The position numbers were made by a program, and so were the translations under genes. Below are positions 11,057-21,733 of a DNA stretch of 64,000 nucleotides, one piece after another; position 1 is the stretch's first letter; every line of letters begins with the position of its first letter. The stretch lies in assembly GCA_963969395.1 (NCBI GenBank), contig OZ017799.1, positions 21,640,501 to 21,704,500 of the forward strand, read 5' to 3'. Source of the DNA: Pseudoscleropodium purum. Its lineage: Eukaryota; Streptophyta; Bryopsida; Hypnales; Brachytheciaceae. The notes beneath the pieces were generated by a model that searched no databases, was not told the DNA's origin, and saw only the letters and a list, made by a program, of their open reading frames with translations.

Positions 11057-11480
11057 ATGAATTCACAGCTTACTACAGTCCAATACGTCGCTACGAGGTA
11101 GGTCAAACAAAATACAAGAGTGCATGCTACCGTGAATGTCGACAAACTCTGGACTCCAAAGTCCATGCCTCAGAACGGGTTTAGGGTTTTGCTAGCCTTT
11201 GCAGCCTCCGTACGCCGCCATACAGCCGCCAAACGTGTGCAACGTGGCGGTTTTCTAGTACTCCACAACTTATTCAACTAGTTTATGCCCACTAAACTAA
11301 TGTATGACTCTACAATGACTCGAGCGCTACTAGAATAACAAACGTAGTCATACATGAGTAGTACGCTGCAACTGGAAGTCTACTATACAATGACTAGACT
11401 CGGCTTCCGAGACCAATTAATGTAACAGTTGAGCAAGAAACAAGAAAAGCAAACAGAAATTGCACAAGAACTCCAGTGCA
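11057..11480. other. Intergenic stretch of the CACTA element with AGTCAT words
   Basis: Noncoding; contains ATGACT/AGTCAT words near 11304, 11316, 11347 and 11390. Confidence 0.35.
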
Positions 11481-11502
11481 TGAAGAACAGAAGGCTGAGG
11501 AC

Positions 11503-11733
11503 TTACATTCTTTGGATGGCCACTTCCATAGGCTTTAGTTTTTGCCGTAAGAGTTGCACACGCTTGTCTCGTTCTAATTCGTAGGCAAACTTTCCCTCGT
11601 CTCCTGTTGCCATCTTCTCTTCCTCCATCTGCTTCTGAATTAGGTTAGTGAAATGCCCGTAGTGCCCAACAATAGTACTGTAGGGATTGACGTTCACAAG
11701 CAGCGCGTTACCAAGAAACAAGGGTATGCACAC
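11503..11733 (-). other. Charged, coiled-coil-like minus-strand frame, possible first exon
   Basis: The frame includes a strongly charged heptad-like stretch (NLIQKQMEEEKM, then YELERDKRVQLLRQKL). It is on the strand and side expected for the start of the TnpA-like gene. There is no domain evidence. Confidence 0.3.
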
Positions 11734-11910
11734 CTTTTTCCTGCTCCGTCACTATCTTGCAGGCGCCTAAGTGATCGGACGTCTGTCACAGGAAGAGAAG
11801 TGATGACCGCGTGCCGCAGCTACGATCAAATAGCAAAATGCAAAAGAACCGGCTTTGTCGTGAATCTTGATTTTGCTGCCTTCCTAGCGTTGTTGAAGAA
11901 ATTCCGCTAA

Positions 11911-12848
11911 AGTGAATAACGAAGAATCCTATAGTAGCTAGTACTCTGTGTCGCTATAGAACGACGGCAGAGAATCACCTCTTGATACAGTAATAAATGT
12001 CCACTGAATTTGGTCCTTTTCTTGTGGACGTCAATCATGAGAGCAATGTCCGTGCTCTGCGTCGGTGATAATTTTGTGGGATTGCCTTTGAGGGCACGGA
12101 GTGTTAGCCTTTTATTGTAGAAATTGCCTTTCAATGAACCTTGAATTTCTTAAGTGCTTTCAACCCTAAACTGCTCATACATCTTCAGAATTATGCCGAA
12201 CTTACCTCAAGCACTAAATGTTGTACTTCACGATGCTCTGCAAGATGATCTGACAGTCTTAATTTGAATTACTGTGCTTTCAAAAGTTCTTCTATTTTCC
12301 CTTACATGCCATGTTGTGATTCCTTGTGCATATGCTACGTTGCCCATGTACATTCTCCTTCAGTTTCTTGTTGTGTTGAGAAGCCATGTGAAATGAAGGG
12401 GATGCTATGTACATGTCAGGAAAATTGTATTCAAGTGTGGACTTCCCCTTGAAATTATATGGACTACGTCATTGTGCAATGAAGTAGACAAGGTAAGGAC
12501 TCAACGTGAACCCTGCGAAGTCATTACTTTGTTTGAGAATGAGAGACGTTGGTAAATGACTAGGTATTAACTCGTTGAAGTCATTCTGTAGTTGTATGTA
12601 GTTGTCACTCAGTTGACCTTCGGGCTCTTCAGTCATTTTGTACTTTCATGAAGTTGGCTATGAGTTCACAACAATCATATCGTAGTCTGTTTTCATTGCA
12701 TGTGAAGAAATTTAAGTGTGGTCTGCTTGGAAATTTTCTGGCATTCCATAATTCTGTTGTCAAGGTTAGTACTCAGAAAAATTTTGGAACTCACATTTGA
12801 AAATGACATCCTCGTGTAGTTGTTGAAGTTCAGAAGTGTACGATCAAA
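11911..12848. other. Central intergenic stretch of the CACTA element
   Basis: No supported gene. It lies between the divergent TnpA-like and TnpD-like genes and so probably holds their promoters. AGTCAT words occur near 12470, 12517, 12557, 12581 and 12634. Confidence 0.35.
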
Positions 12849-14612
12849 ATGCTACCAGCGCACTTGCCCCTTTCAAATCCACAAAGGCAACGTCTCCGCG
12901 ATGAGAGTTTATGGATTTGCGAGTTTCAGCGAGCTCGTCAACTCAATGCTTCCAGAATCCATTGCCCGTGCATGGATTGCCAAGGTCAACGCAAGCTGCT
13001 CATAAAAAATGTGTAGGAACACCTCATGCGAAATGGACGGCATCCACGGTTCAGGGTGTGGAGAGGACCTGGTACTCGAGACTTGTCCGACAATGAATGG
13101 GAGGACAAATTCTGGGGCTCCCATGACAACTGTAGCGTGGGTGTGGATGCCCAAGTGGATACGTGAAGGATCCTTGAGAATGCATTCACTCATGATGATG
13201 GGACAAATGATATTGAAGACAGAGTTCTTGAAGAAGTGGCACAAGCCTTCATGACCGCCGATTCACTGCACGATGAGTGCAGCATTGGGTCAATGTAAGG
13301 CCCACCAGAGAATGACGAAGGTCTTGCTGATGGGGTGCCTGCTGGTGAAATTGGAGAAGCCGCTTGGGAGGATCGACAGTTTGATCCTCGCCACTTACAA
13401 GAGGCAATTCAAGATCTTTTTAGTGGCGCCAAGTGCACAAAGCTAGCAGCCACAATTTTGCTTATGAACTTGTGCATAGTGCATGGAGTCAATAATACCT
13501 TTGTGGACGAGTTGTTCAATATCTTGCATGGTCACATATTGCCTGACAGGAATTGTTTGCCGAAGAACTACCACTCAGCACGTTCTTTGACATAGACATT
13601 GGGACTTGCCTACACAAGCATACATGCTTGTCAAAAAGGTTGCATCCTTTTCAGAGGCTTACACGCAGATGCAATGCGGTGCCCTCAATGTGATGGGCCT
13701 AGGTATAGAGATGAGGAAAGGAAGATGTTACCTGTGAAGGTTCTGAGGCACTTCCCCATCATACCAAGACTACAAAGAATGTTCAGGAGCCCCAGCATTT
13801 CAAAACTGATGCTCTGGCATTCCGAGAATAGGAGCGATCGGGAAGGCGGGTATGGTTTGGTCCGGCATCCCTGTGACTCAAAGGCATGGCAGCATTTTCA
13901 CGAAAATGTTGACCCCACTTTTAGCAACAACCCTAGAAATATCCATTTCGCTCTAGCCGCAGATGGGGTGAATCCGTATAAGCAGAATCGGTCCAACTGG
14001 TCTACTTGGCCGGTGCTTCTACTGAATTATAATTTGCCACCTTGGTTGAGCACGAAGAAGTTCTTCATCATGTTGTCTTTATTGATCCCGGGGAGGCAGT
14101 CTGTCACCTGTGAAAATTTTGATGTGTACTTAGAGCCACTAGTAGAAGAGTTATTGCAATTGTGGGAAGGTGTTCCAGCTTATGACATAGCAAAGGAAAT
14201 CTCAGCAAGAGCATTCACATTGCGGGCCATGCTCCTATGGACGATTCATGATTTTCCCGGCTATGGGGTGGTTGGCGGATTTTCCCATCAAGGATTTGCT
14301 GCTTGTCCTTGGTGCGGTTCAAATTTGGGTGCACAGCACTCTATGGAGCTGGGGAAGCAGACATATGGTAGGACTAGGCGTTGGTTGCCAGAAAGACACA
14401 ATTACAAGTCAATTCACATGAAAGACTTATTTGATGGTTGTATAGAGAATCGACTGAAGCCTCCACGAGTGACGGTCGAGGAACAGCTACAGCATGCAAC
14501 CGACTATGAAGCATGGAAAGCAGCGCCAAATCGAGAAGTAGGATCAAGGGACCCATCTAAAGTGCATGGTGTCAAACGATTGAGCATCCTATACAGGTTG
14601 CCTTACTGGAAG

Positions 14613-15040
14613 GTAATGTTGTCTTCAGACGTTGGTAATATGTGTCAAATTAAGTATTGAAGACTTTCTAGAGTTCAATTCTGATTTCCACAAACAAGTT
14701 AATGCAGTTTACTGATCTAGTGGCCTATTGTCAAACCACTTTAGATTGTCTGTCTATGGTATTGGCCTACAAACTATGCATATAAAGAACTTGTTAATTG
14801 AGGTGCCGATGTTCTAGTGTGGTGGTCGCAGACTACAAGTACAATAATGAGACAATAGGATAGGTGTTACTTAGTTGTGAGGTGGACAATAGTGACTTAG
14901 TAGTGACTCTCTTTCAACTATGTCTGTCCTACTAATTAGTCATTTCTTAGATGTGCCATAGTCATATAGTGAAATTATAGTTATTCATTGCTCCAGCACA
15001 GACAACAATTCACAATTGAATTCTTATACCGTCTCCTGAG
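14613..15040 (+). other. Intron 1 of the TnpD-like gene
   Basis: GT at 14613 and AG at 15040; joining the flanks leaves the Transposase_21 to DUF4218 junction (YWK then MQKLLIRYTLDVMH) in one frame. It contains AGTCAT words near 14938 and 14961, the same words as the element's subterminal region. Confidence 0.7.
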
Positions 15041-15948
15041 TGTATGCAAAAATTGCTTATTCGCTACACTTTGGATGTCATGCATTGCGAAATGAACTTG
15101 GCAAAGAACTTTTTGAAAACCATCACTGGGAAGAAAGACAGTGTGAAAGTAAAGCGGGACTTACAGAGGCGGAATATACGACCGCATTTGTGGCTAATTG
15201 CGCACCCGAGGAATCCAATGAAGATGGTGAAACCTGCAACACCATATGTATTGAGAGATGCAGAGCTTGAAGTATTCTTAACGTGCATTGAGTCTTTGAA
15301 GACACCAACAGGCTATTCCTCCGACTTGGGCAAGCACTTACGTAAGAAAAACTTTGGTGGACTGAAGTCTCATGATTATCATGTCTTAATGCAACAAATA
15401 TTACCATTGGCTTTGAGAGGTTTGATGGAACCAGGTCCCAGGATGGCTATCATGAGGATGAGTAAGGTTTTCAGAAGAATTTGTACTAAAGCATACAATC
15501 CCGCTGAATTCTCTTCCTTGGAAGCCGATGTGGCGGAGACCATGGCTTTGTTGGAGATGGAATTCCCACCGTCATTCTTTGACATAATGACACACCACCC
15601 ATATCATTTGGTTCAAGAGCTGGACTTATGTGGTCCAGTCAACGCAAGGTGGATGTACCCAATAGAACGGTACATGAAAACACTGAAAAATCATGTGAGG
15701 AATTTGGCTCGCCCTGAAGCATGTATGGCTGAGGGATACCTCAAAGATGAATGCATTGGATTTGTAACGGAGTACCTACAGAGCTTTCAGTTTACAGAGA
15801 GGCGTGTCTGGGATGCTGACGAAGAGTATGGCGATGCAGAGGAGGTGCTACTGGGCGGAGGAAGACCGTACATGATGACTCCTGCACTCCGGGATGTGGT
15901 ACATCAGTACGTTTTGGCCAATGTGTCTTGTTTGCAGTAATATTATTT

Positions 15949-16311
15949 GTAAGTAGACCGTATACCTTATTTGTTTTCTATGCATATGTACGTTAGGCAC
16001 AGATGTACTAGTTTTTTTATTTTATTTTCTATGTCTTCCAATGGAAAAGAATGTGCAATACCAAGATGAACAATGCTGAAATACTCTATGTTAGTAGCAA
16101 TGACAAAGTCAATTGTGAGTCACAACTAGTCATTGGATGACGGCTCTTACTATAAAATGACTAAGTGTAGTTGTAACCGAGTCATTGATCAGAAGAAACC
16201 ACTGATCACCTAAACCGTGAACTCCTTTTGCTGTAGTTGAAATCTTGTAGGAAGTGGTCTCTATTTTGAATTCTATGTATTGGAGGTTCACATTTCTACC
16301 TTCAACTATAG
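15949..16311 (+). other. Intron 2 of the TnpD-like gene
   Basis: Strong donor GTAAGT at 15949 and acceptor TATAG at 16311. Exon 2 leaves two bases and exon 3 supplies one, so the phase is kept. Several AGTCAT or ATGACT words occur (near 16129, 16157, 16179). Confidence 0.65.
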
Positions 16312-17099
16312 GAATTGGAAGGCCGAAGTTCAGCAAGATGCGACTATTCCAGCATTTGAGGATTGGCTCTCGAATGTAGTACAGAACTCGGCATTCGATG
16401 TGACAAACCCTGACGACAAGGATTGATTGATGCTCATCAGAAAACCATCACAAAAGGCAGCAAGATATACGAAGATGAAATCATTCGGTAGCCATTTCAG
16501 AGTAGATGATGGAGATACACATCGTTTCCAAACATATAATTCCGGAGTAGCTTCGGTTTTTGAAGTACCGACTACAGATGCAACGGATGTGTCCGTGAAC
16601 TACGTCGGAGTTCTAAAGGACATATTGAAGCTTGACTATGGGCCACTGCATACACCAATCATTCTTTTCTGATACCAATGGATGAAGACTACAGATAATA
16701 GAGGCAATGCAACGTATGTCCGTGATGATGCTGGCTTTTTGATGATCAACTTCAAGCACAAACTACCACGCATGTCGGAGCCCTTTATTTTTTCCAACCA
16801 AGCAACACAAGTCTTCTTCTCTGATGTGCCACAGAAACCAGGATGGAAAATAGTTTTGCAAAAAGAAGCACGAGCTAAAAGGGAGGTGTTGGATAGTCCT
16901 AATGTATTCATAAGTACCATTGTAGAAACTCCTAGTCTTAGAGCTCCAGAAGTGGTGTCACCACCTTCACAAGTACCGTCTCTAATTGGGGCCATTGATT
17001 TGTCACCTGAGGACAATTTGTTAGTACATGCAATATACTAGGTTGATGAGCATTCTTTTTCTCTAGGAATTATGCTCACACCCTTCTGTCGCAGCACAG

Positions 17100-18260
17100 G
17101 GCAGGTCAATTCCCCATTATACTCACAAAAATCGCTCTAGAGTATAACTAAGTGACTCTAAAGATCGAACCCACGAGATCCTGTGAAGTATCTAGCTCTA
17201 TTAAGCAGTTAAGCTCAGTCAGTATGCCAATCTTACTTTCCGGTCCTAGATCTAGAACCAGAAATACCACCACACCGGATAACTATAGACCGGATTACTC
17301 CTTCTTCCGGTCCTACTAACTATCCGGTCCGTACAAATACCCAAATCCCAAGATCTCACAACTTCCGATCCTGGAAATCCGTCCTGACCAATCCGGTCCG
17401 GATGGTCATCCTGTACCCGTAATCCTATCCGGTTTGGTTTTGCCTCTGTTTCACCATCAGAGGGGTCGCCGCTTAATTTTGAGAGTGGTAGGCCCACCAC
17501 TCCTTCCGTAACTTATAGTGGCTGAAGACCCACTGTCCTACCTTCTAGACTCCTAAGCTAAGCCGGATCCGGTTTGGTCCTTCACAACAACCCAGATAGC
17601 AATCCGGGTCGTAGGTCACACAAAGACCCCACACTCGACCCTCTCGTACTACAACGACCTTGATGCTACTTCCGATCCGTGCGAAGACAGGTGGTTACAA
17701 GTGCACCCGTCCGTTCCAACATCAACTAAAGTTCTTCCGTTACCCATACGGGTGGTGAGACCTCACAGGAGATCGGACACTCGACCGGATTTCCCACCCG
17801 GGAGTTCTAGCGCAGCTAAGGAATCCCTCCCTACCCGCCTAGCCTAACAACGGCTTTCTCACCCGGAATCTCAAACTCTAAACGTGCTGAGGAACTAAGT
17901 TCACTCCCAACGCTTCGGTACCTACTCACATGCACCTAGGATCGGAAAATAAACACCAAGGGGAGAAATCACTTACAAACCAACTCGTACTATCCTAACT
18001 CCACATCATACAATCCTGTCGCGCTGGAGAGGGATACACAACGAAGAGAATAGAAAAGTACAAGAAGTTTGCAAAATGAACAACTCCCAATTCCCATCGC
18101 AGGAACCGATTTATATACAAAGGGTCAAAACCCTAAAAGCACAAAAAGGAGCGGAAAACCCGTGGGGGTCCGCCGCCACCTAAATCTAACTTCCGGTCTA
18201 ACCTAATACTGTTGAGCCGGATCCGGATCTGGATCCGCTCCTACTGAAATTAAAATCCTA
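17100..18260. other. 3' noncoding part of the CCGG element
   Basis: More than ten TCCGG/ACCGG words on both strands and no credible gene. A segment near 17437-17462 (CTGATGGTGAAACAGAGG on the minus strand) is matched in the old copy near 26468-26486, supporting homology of the 3' regions. Confidence 0.5.
18100..18125 (-). promoter_or_regulatory. Possible second TATA box in the CCGG-element 3' region
   Basis: Minus-strand TATATAAAT near 18111-18119, downstream of the coiled-coil gene. It may be chance in an otherwise GC-richer stretch. Confidence 0.2.
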
Positions 18261-18261
18261 T

Positions 18262-19920
18262 CTACCCTACAACTCTAGATCCTATCGTCGGGCTTCCGGT
18301 CTCCGGGACTAGCTCCTCGAAAACTTCACTCAAATTCCGGACCCATTCCCCCTCCGCAGGATTCGGTCCGGGTGGAGACTCCAGGTCGATGGTGATATCC
18401 GGTCTCGTGCCCGGAGTCCCAGTCCGTGCAGACTTCTTGGACTCAGGAGTCCAATCCTTCCTGTCCTTCGCCATAGTTGCATCCGGAAAGAGGTCCGGTA
18501 GTGAGATGTCCGAAAGGTGAATACCTTTGTTGCACGTCGCTCCCGTCAGCTTCCGGCTGCTCTCCTCGATCCGGTCCGCTGCCTTCCGCCCCTCCACCAT
18601 TGCCGTCTCCACCTACTCGGCGAAGTCCGCGAGAATCCGGACCATCCGGGAACCGGATAGTTTCTTCTCTTCGTGGATCTTCTCGTCGAAGAGCTTTGCC
18701 TTGGCCGCTGCCGTTCCGGTCTCTCCCAGGACCGCCTTGATCTGCTCGGCCACCTTCCGAGTCTCCTCCGCCATCTCCCGAGCGGCCGTCACGTCTTCTT
18801 GATAGGCAAAAAGTGTTGCCTTCAGTTTATCTACCTCCTCCTGCAACCGGCGGATCTCGGCTTCTTGCTTCCGGGTCTCTTCTGGATTCGTGATGCATTG
18901 CGCCACTTGTTCCGCCAAGTTGCTGTCCGGTGCAGCACCCACCAACTTGCCGATTGCCGCAAGCGTCCTGTGCTTGACCTCCCAATCTGCCCTGATGTTG
19001 CAGAGGACGTTGATCAGACCGTTGAACGGATCTTGCATATCCGGATCTCCCCCGGAATTGGTCTTCTCGGCTTCCGGTTTCTCCTCCGGGGCCGGTTTGT
19101 CTTGACCGGGAGGCGTCCCGCGCTTGTGTGGAGGCGTCAGCTTCTGTCGCTTGATCGGCGGCATCGGCTCCTCCTCTTCCTCGCTGGACTCCCGGTCTGA
19201 CCCGGAATCGGATTCCGCCTCGTCATCCGTCTCCGACTCCCCATACTTCAGGAGCACTTCTTGCGTCTTCCACGCCCTCTCCTCCGTATCGGTGAGGACT
19301 TGGTTCTCCCGATAGAGGTGGAAGAGGTAAGGGCACACTGGAGTGGCCCTTTTCTTCCCAACCCTACTAACCAGCTGGGCCACGAGATCGGAAATGATCC
19401 GTGCCCAATCCACTTTCCGGGTACCACTGAGGGCACCGAAAATGGTGTTGTCGAGGGTGATCGTCACCCTGGTCGGCTTTTCCGGGTGAAGAACCGGAAC
19501 CAGGAATTGCAGGAGCCGACGGTGTCGGTCATCCAAGCAATCCTCGACCGCGTATCCGTCCTTCGGGTTGACGGCTCCCTTGAACTTCCCTCGGACAAAC
19601 TCATCCTTCCGGCTCGCCATTCCCAAACCTCCTGTCCGGAAACCGTAAACCGCTCTCCACATCCCCTCGTTCGAGCTGACGGGAGCTCCCCTCACGGTGT
19701 TGTCAAACTGGTTGGACAACTTTCCGAGGAGCTCCTTGACCATTCTCTCCTCCCTAAAACCCCAAGGTTTCTCGGCAAACCCTACGCAACCCATGGATCT
19801 GAGATCATCCATGAGTTCAGCCTTTTCCGGCTCTGTGGAGGGAATAACCGGAATGACTTTCCGGAGCTTCACCTCGCCTCCAGAGGGACTCGCTTGTCTC
19901 GACCTACGTAGCTGAGGCAT
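18262..19920 (-). pseudogene. Uncharacterised coiled-coil protein of the CCGG element, interrupted by one TAG
   Basis: From the ATG at 19920 (MPQLRRSRQAS) the frame is open for about 435 codons to a TAG at 18613-18615, then continues in the same frame for another 116 codons to 18262. The N-terminal two thirds looks globular, with FLVPVLHPEKPTRVTITLDN, TIFGALSG and CPYLFHLYRE. A very acidic linker (SSEEEEEP) follows, then a basic patch and a long coiled coil (EEVDKLKATLFAYQEDV, EETRKVAEQIKAVL). The same globular block occurs, decayed, at 24.87-25.6 kb, so it is a repeat-family protein. I do not recognise the family; retroelement gag-like or transposase accessory roles are both possible. The TAG could be CAG to TAG or a genuine stop with a decayed tail. 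Confidence 0.6.
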
Positions 19921-20103
19921 TCCCACTCACATCTACCTCACTCTCTCCTAGCCGCACGTCCCGTTCCTCACTTCCTCTCTCCGATCTCAACCGGAATCAA
20001 AATGAACAGAACGCAAACGCACAGACGCACAAACGACAAAAACTCAACCGCGCACGCTCAAGGTCGAGTTTCTAAAAGGGGGTGCAACAGTGAAAGCTCC
20101 TCC

Positions 20104-20110
20104 TTTTATA
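20104..20110 (-). promoter_or_regulatory. TATA box of the CCGG-element gene
   Basis: On the minus strand CTATAAAAGG lies about 185 bases upstream of the ATG at 19920 with no intervening minus-strand ATG in good context noticed. Spacing fits a plant promoter with a leader of about 150 bases. Confidence 0.5.
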
Positions 20111-20384
20111 GTCCCTGGACCCTTTCCGGTTTGTCATCATGAATCCGGTTTACCATCATAATCCGGTTCATCATCATCATCCGGTCCTAGACCTAATCCG
20201 TGTTACATTCCGTTTCCGTCGTTAGTTACTCCTGACCGGATTAGATCCAAGAAGCCCACTACTTCACGTTCCGTGCTAATTCTGAGTTTTCCTTCCCCAC
20301 CTAATCGGATCCGGTTAGCTAATGACTAGTTTCCGTTCCTATTTAGGTGTATACTAAGAAAATCAAAATTCTAAGCTGCGACAC

Positions 20385-20807
20385 ATGACCACCTTAGCTT
20401 CTCAGCCAATGAAGTCTTTGTACACATTCACATCAACAGATGAGATGAAACAAACTTTGCAGAGGAGATGGTGGGTGGATCCACGTATTGCATATTTGCA
20501 TAAAGCAGGTGCAGATGTGGAAGTCATTCCAATGTATTCACGTAAGTCGGAAGAGTATGCCATTTGAAAAATTGCTCGGCGGATGAATGGAAACAACATG
20601 TCAGAGGCGTATTTCAACTTGCTACGAAAAACACCTAGTGCGACACAATTTGCCTTTCATGACTTTGCAAAAGTGTTTTATGCTTACTTGAAGCGCATTT
20701 CTTCGAAGACTGACGATGAAAATACTAGTTTGGCCCATGTTATTACGCGATTTTCTAATACATATCGTTGGCCAATGCTAGATGAACATTTCCGCCATTT
20801 ATATTAG
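20385..20807 (+). pseudogene. C-terminal part of hAT-borne protein kinase, copy A
   Basis: It encodes the segment after the DWG motif: an APE-like WVDPR, then a TGA at 20565-20567, then the last C-lobe helices (MNGNNMSEAYFNLLRK to DEHFRHLY). Sequence and the TGA are the same as in the copy at 31191-31613. The kinase core (glycine loop, Lys, catalytic loop) is absent here, cut off by the CCGG element. Confidence 0.75.
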
Positions 20808-21208
20808 ATTGATAGTGCAGAAGTAGTAGTTGAATAGGTTATATAGGCATTAAAAATTAGTTTAGAAATATAGAGTTGGAATGAAAAAAATTATATGTGC
20901 AATTAGCCAAATGTGCACAATGTATGGTATTCTACATTAAATTGAATACATTTTGCCCATATTGATTATGTTTGTATTTGTGTTGATCTTGATTTTTTAA
21001 ATAGTATATATATATATTTGAAGTCACAAATTTTTTTAGTTTGCCTTTTGAAAATGAATTGGAATTTTTTCATAGTTTCAAGACTATCATGGACTCGTGG
21101 TCAAACTTTATAATCTTTCAACTTATGAGAGACATTGTTTTAATAACAAATCGCGAACCATTGCACTTCATTTAACATTTAATTGTTTAAAGATTAAGGG
21201 AGTGACCG
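20808..21208. other. AT-rich noncoding part of hAT-like copy A
   Basis: No gene. A short (TA)n tract lies near 21004-21018. It is identical as read to 30790-31190 in inverse orientation. Confidence 0.6.
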
Positions 21209-21420
21209 CAGGGCAGTTTGGGTAGGGCGGTCGGGGGAAATAGGGCCGTCTGGGCGGACAGGGCAGACAGGGCAGACGGGCGGGGCGAACGGAGCGGATG
21301 GGCGGGGTGGACTAGGCGGACGGGCGGGGCAGACGGGGCGGTCTCGGCGGACGCTGCGCCCGCCGGGTCCGCGAATGTCAGCGGACACAGCGTCCGCGTC
21401 CGGACGTCGTGTCAACCCTG
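21209..21420. repeat. Terminal GGCGGAC array of hAT-like copy A
   Basis: About 210 bases of imperfect GGGCGGAC(A/G) words, ending in the terminal inverted repeat. It is about 65 bases longer than the corresponding terminus at 30644-30789 and differs at many bases, although the adjoining interior is identical. Confidence 0.75.
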
Positions 21421-21733
21421 CATGGCCTGCCGCCATCCGCACCCGATGGTACGCTTGTCGTACATCAAGTTTGGAAAATATAGTGGCCCCAACCAATCGG
21501 TCTGTTAACTCGGGAATCAATGGTAGCGGATACCTATTTCGGATTGTAACTCGATTGAGGTTGCGGTAGTCGATGCACACCCGAAGACTCCCATCTTTCT
21601 TTTTTGCAAAGACAATTGGGGTAGATACCGGGGATTTGGATCGTTGTATCCAGCCTTTACCTAGGTGCTCTTCTAGATACCGCCGTGAGGGTCTCTGCGT
21701 GGCCACCAATTTGCAGTTTAAACGTCGCCTCAT
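21421..21733 (-). pseudogene. Gypsy pol: N-terminal part of reverse transcriptase
   Basis: The minus-strand frame carries YLEEHLGKGWI, SPVSTPIVFAKKKDGSLR, CIDYRNLNRVTIRNRYPLP and FSKLDVRQAYHRVRMAAG, the fingers and first palm motif of gypsy reverse transcriptases, including the first catalytic Asp (LD). It stops dead at the hAT-like terminus at 21420. Its junction with the protease is also abnormal: the usual linker of roughly 100 codons is missing and the frame changes at about 21700. Confidence 0.9.

Larger units (their letters stand above)
12849..17041 (+). pseudogene. CACTA TnpD-like transposase, three exons, dead
   Basis: Exon 1 (12849-14612) begins MLPAHLPLS and holds a Transpos_assoc zinc region (HCPCMDCQ, later a His in EHLMRNGRHPRF). 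The Transposase_21 core follows: LGLAYTSIHACQKGC, MRCPQCDGPRY, FALAADGVNPYKQNRSNWS, WPVLLLNYNLPPWL, IHDFPGYGVVGGF, ACPWCG. A donor GTAATG at 14613 and acceptor ending at 15040 keep phase. Exon 2 (15041-15948) is DUF4218 (YTLDVMHCEMN, FPPSFFDIMTHHPYHLVQEL, GPVNARWMYPIERYMKTLK). A GTAAGT donor at 15949 and a TAG acceptor at 16311 keep phase into exon 3 (16312-17041), DUF4216 (ILKLDYGPLH, FIFSNQATQVFFSDVP). Seven in-frame stops occur: 13014, 13164, 13296, 13593, 15938, 16424 and 16670. The domain order is standard for plant TnpD. Confidence 0.9.
5727..17086. mobile_element. CACTA (En/Spm-type) transposon, left end intact, right end missing
   Basis: The left terminus CACTACAAGAA starts at 5730, immediately after the gypsy codons for VFSK. 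Inside are a minus-strand TnpA-like gene (about 11.0 to 6.66 kb) and a plus-strand TnpD-like transposase (12849 to 17.04 kb), the divergent gene pair typical of plant CACTA elements. No TTCTTGTAGTG right terminus is present; the element runs straight into the TGTCGCAGC terminus of the CCGG element at 17087. The 3-bp duplication (ATA at 5727-5729 on the left) therefore cannot be checked. Noncoding parts and introns are rich in AGTCAT words. Confidence 0.88.
17087..20383 (-). mobile_element. CCGG-motif element, young copy, 3.3 kb, TIR TGTCGCAGC
   Basis: The left end TGTCGCAGC (17087-17095) is the exact complement of the right end GCTGCGACA (20375-20383). The right boundary is independently fixed: the hAT-like kinase sequence resumes at 20384 exactly as in the copy at 31614. 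The element is packed with TCCGG/ACCGGA/CCGGT words on both sides of one minus-strand gene. The two ends do not resemble each other as LTRs would. There is no matching duplication on the two flanks. The superfamily is not recognised; a DNA transposon with 9-bp termini is the simplest reading. Confidence 0.6.
20384..21420 (+). mobile_element. Truncated hAT-like element, copy A
   Basis: The right end reads GTGTCAACCCTG, the complement of CAGGGTTGACAC, at 21420, and is followed directly by gypsy reverse-transcriptase codons (RMAAG on the minus strand). From 20384 to about 21208 the sequence is the inverted, colinear and, as read, identical counterpart of 30790-31614 in the 11.7-kb element: coordinates of matching bases always sum to 51998, so no indels. 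The last ~210 bases are a GGCGGAC array that differs strongly from the other copy. The far part of the element is missing beyond 20384. The duplication on the gypsy side would be CATGGCCT (21421-21428); its partner was not found. Confidence 0.85.

Noticed and set aside
17150..17180. tRNA-like B box (GGTTCGATC on the minus strand)
   Set aside because: No A box at proper spacing and no cloverleaf; a chance match inside the CCGG element.
17087..20383. CCGG element as an LTR retrotransposon
   Set aside because: The two ends have only a 9-bp inverted match and no long direct repeat; no pol genes are present.
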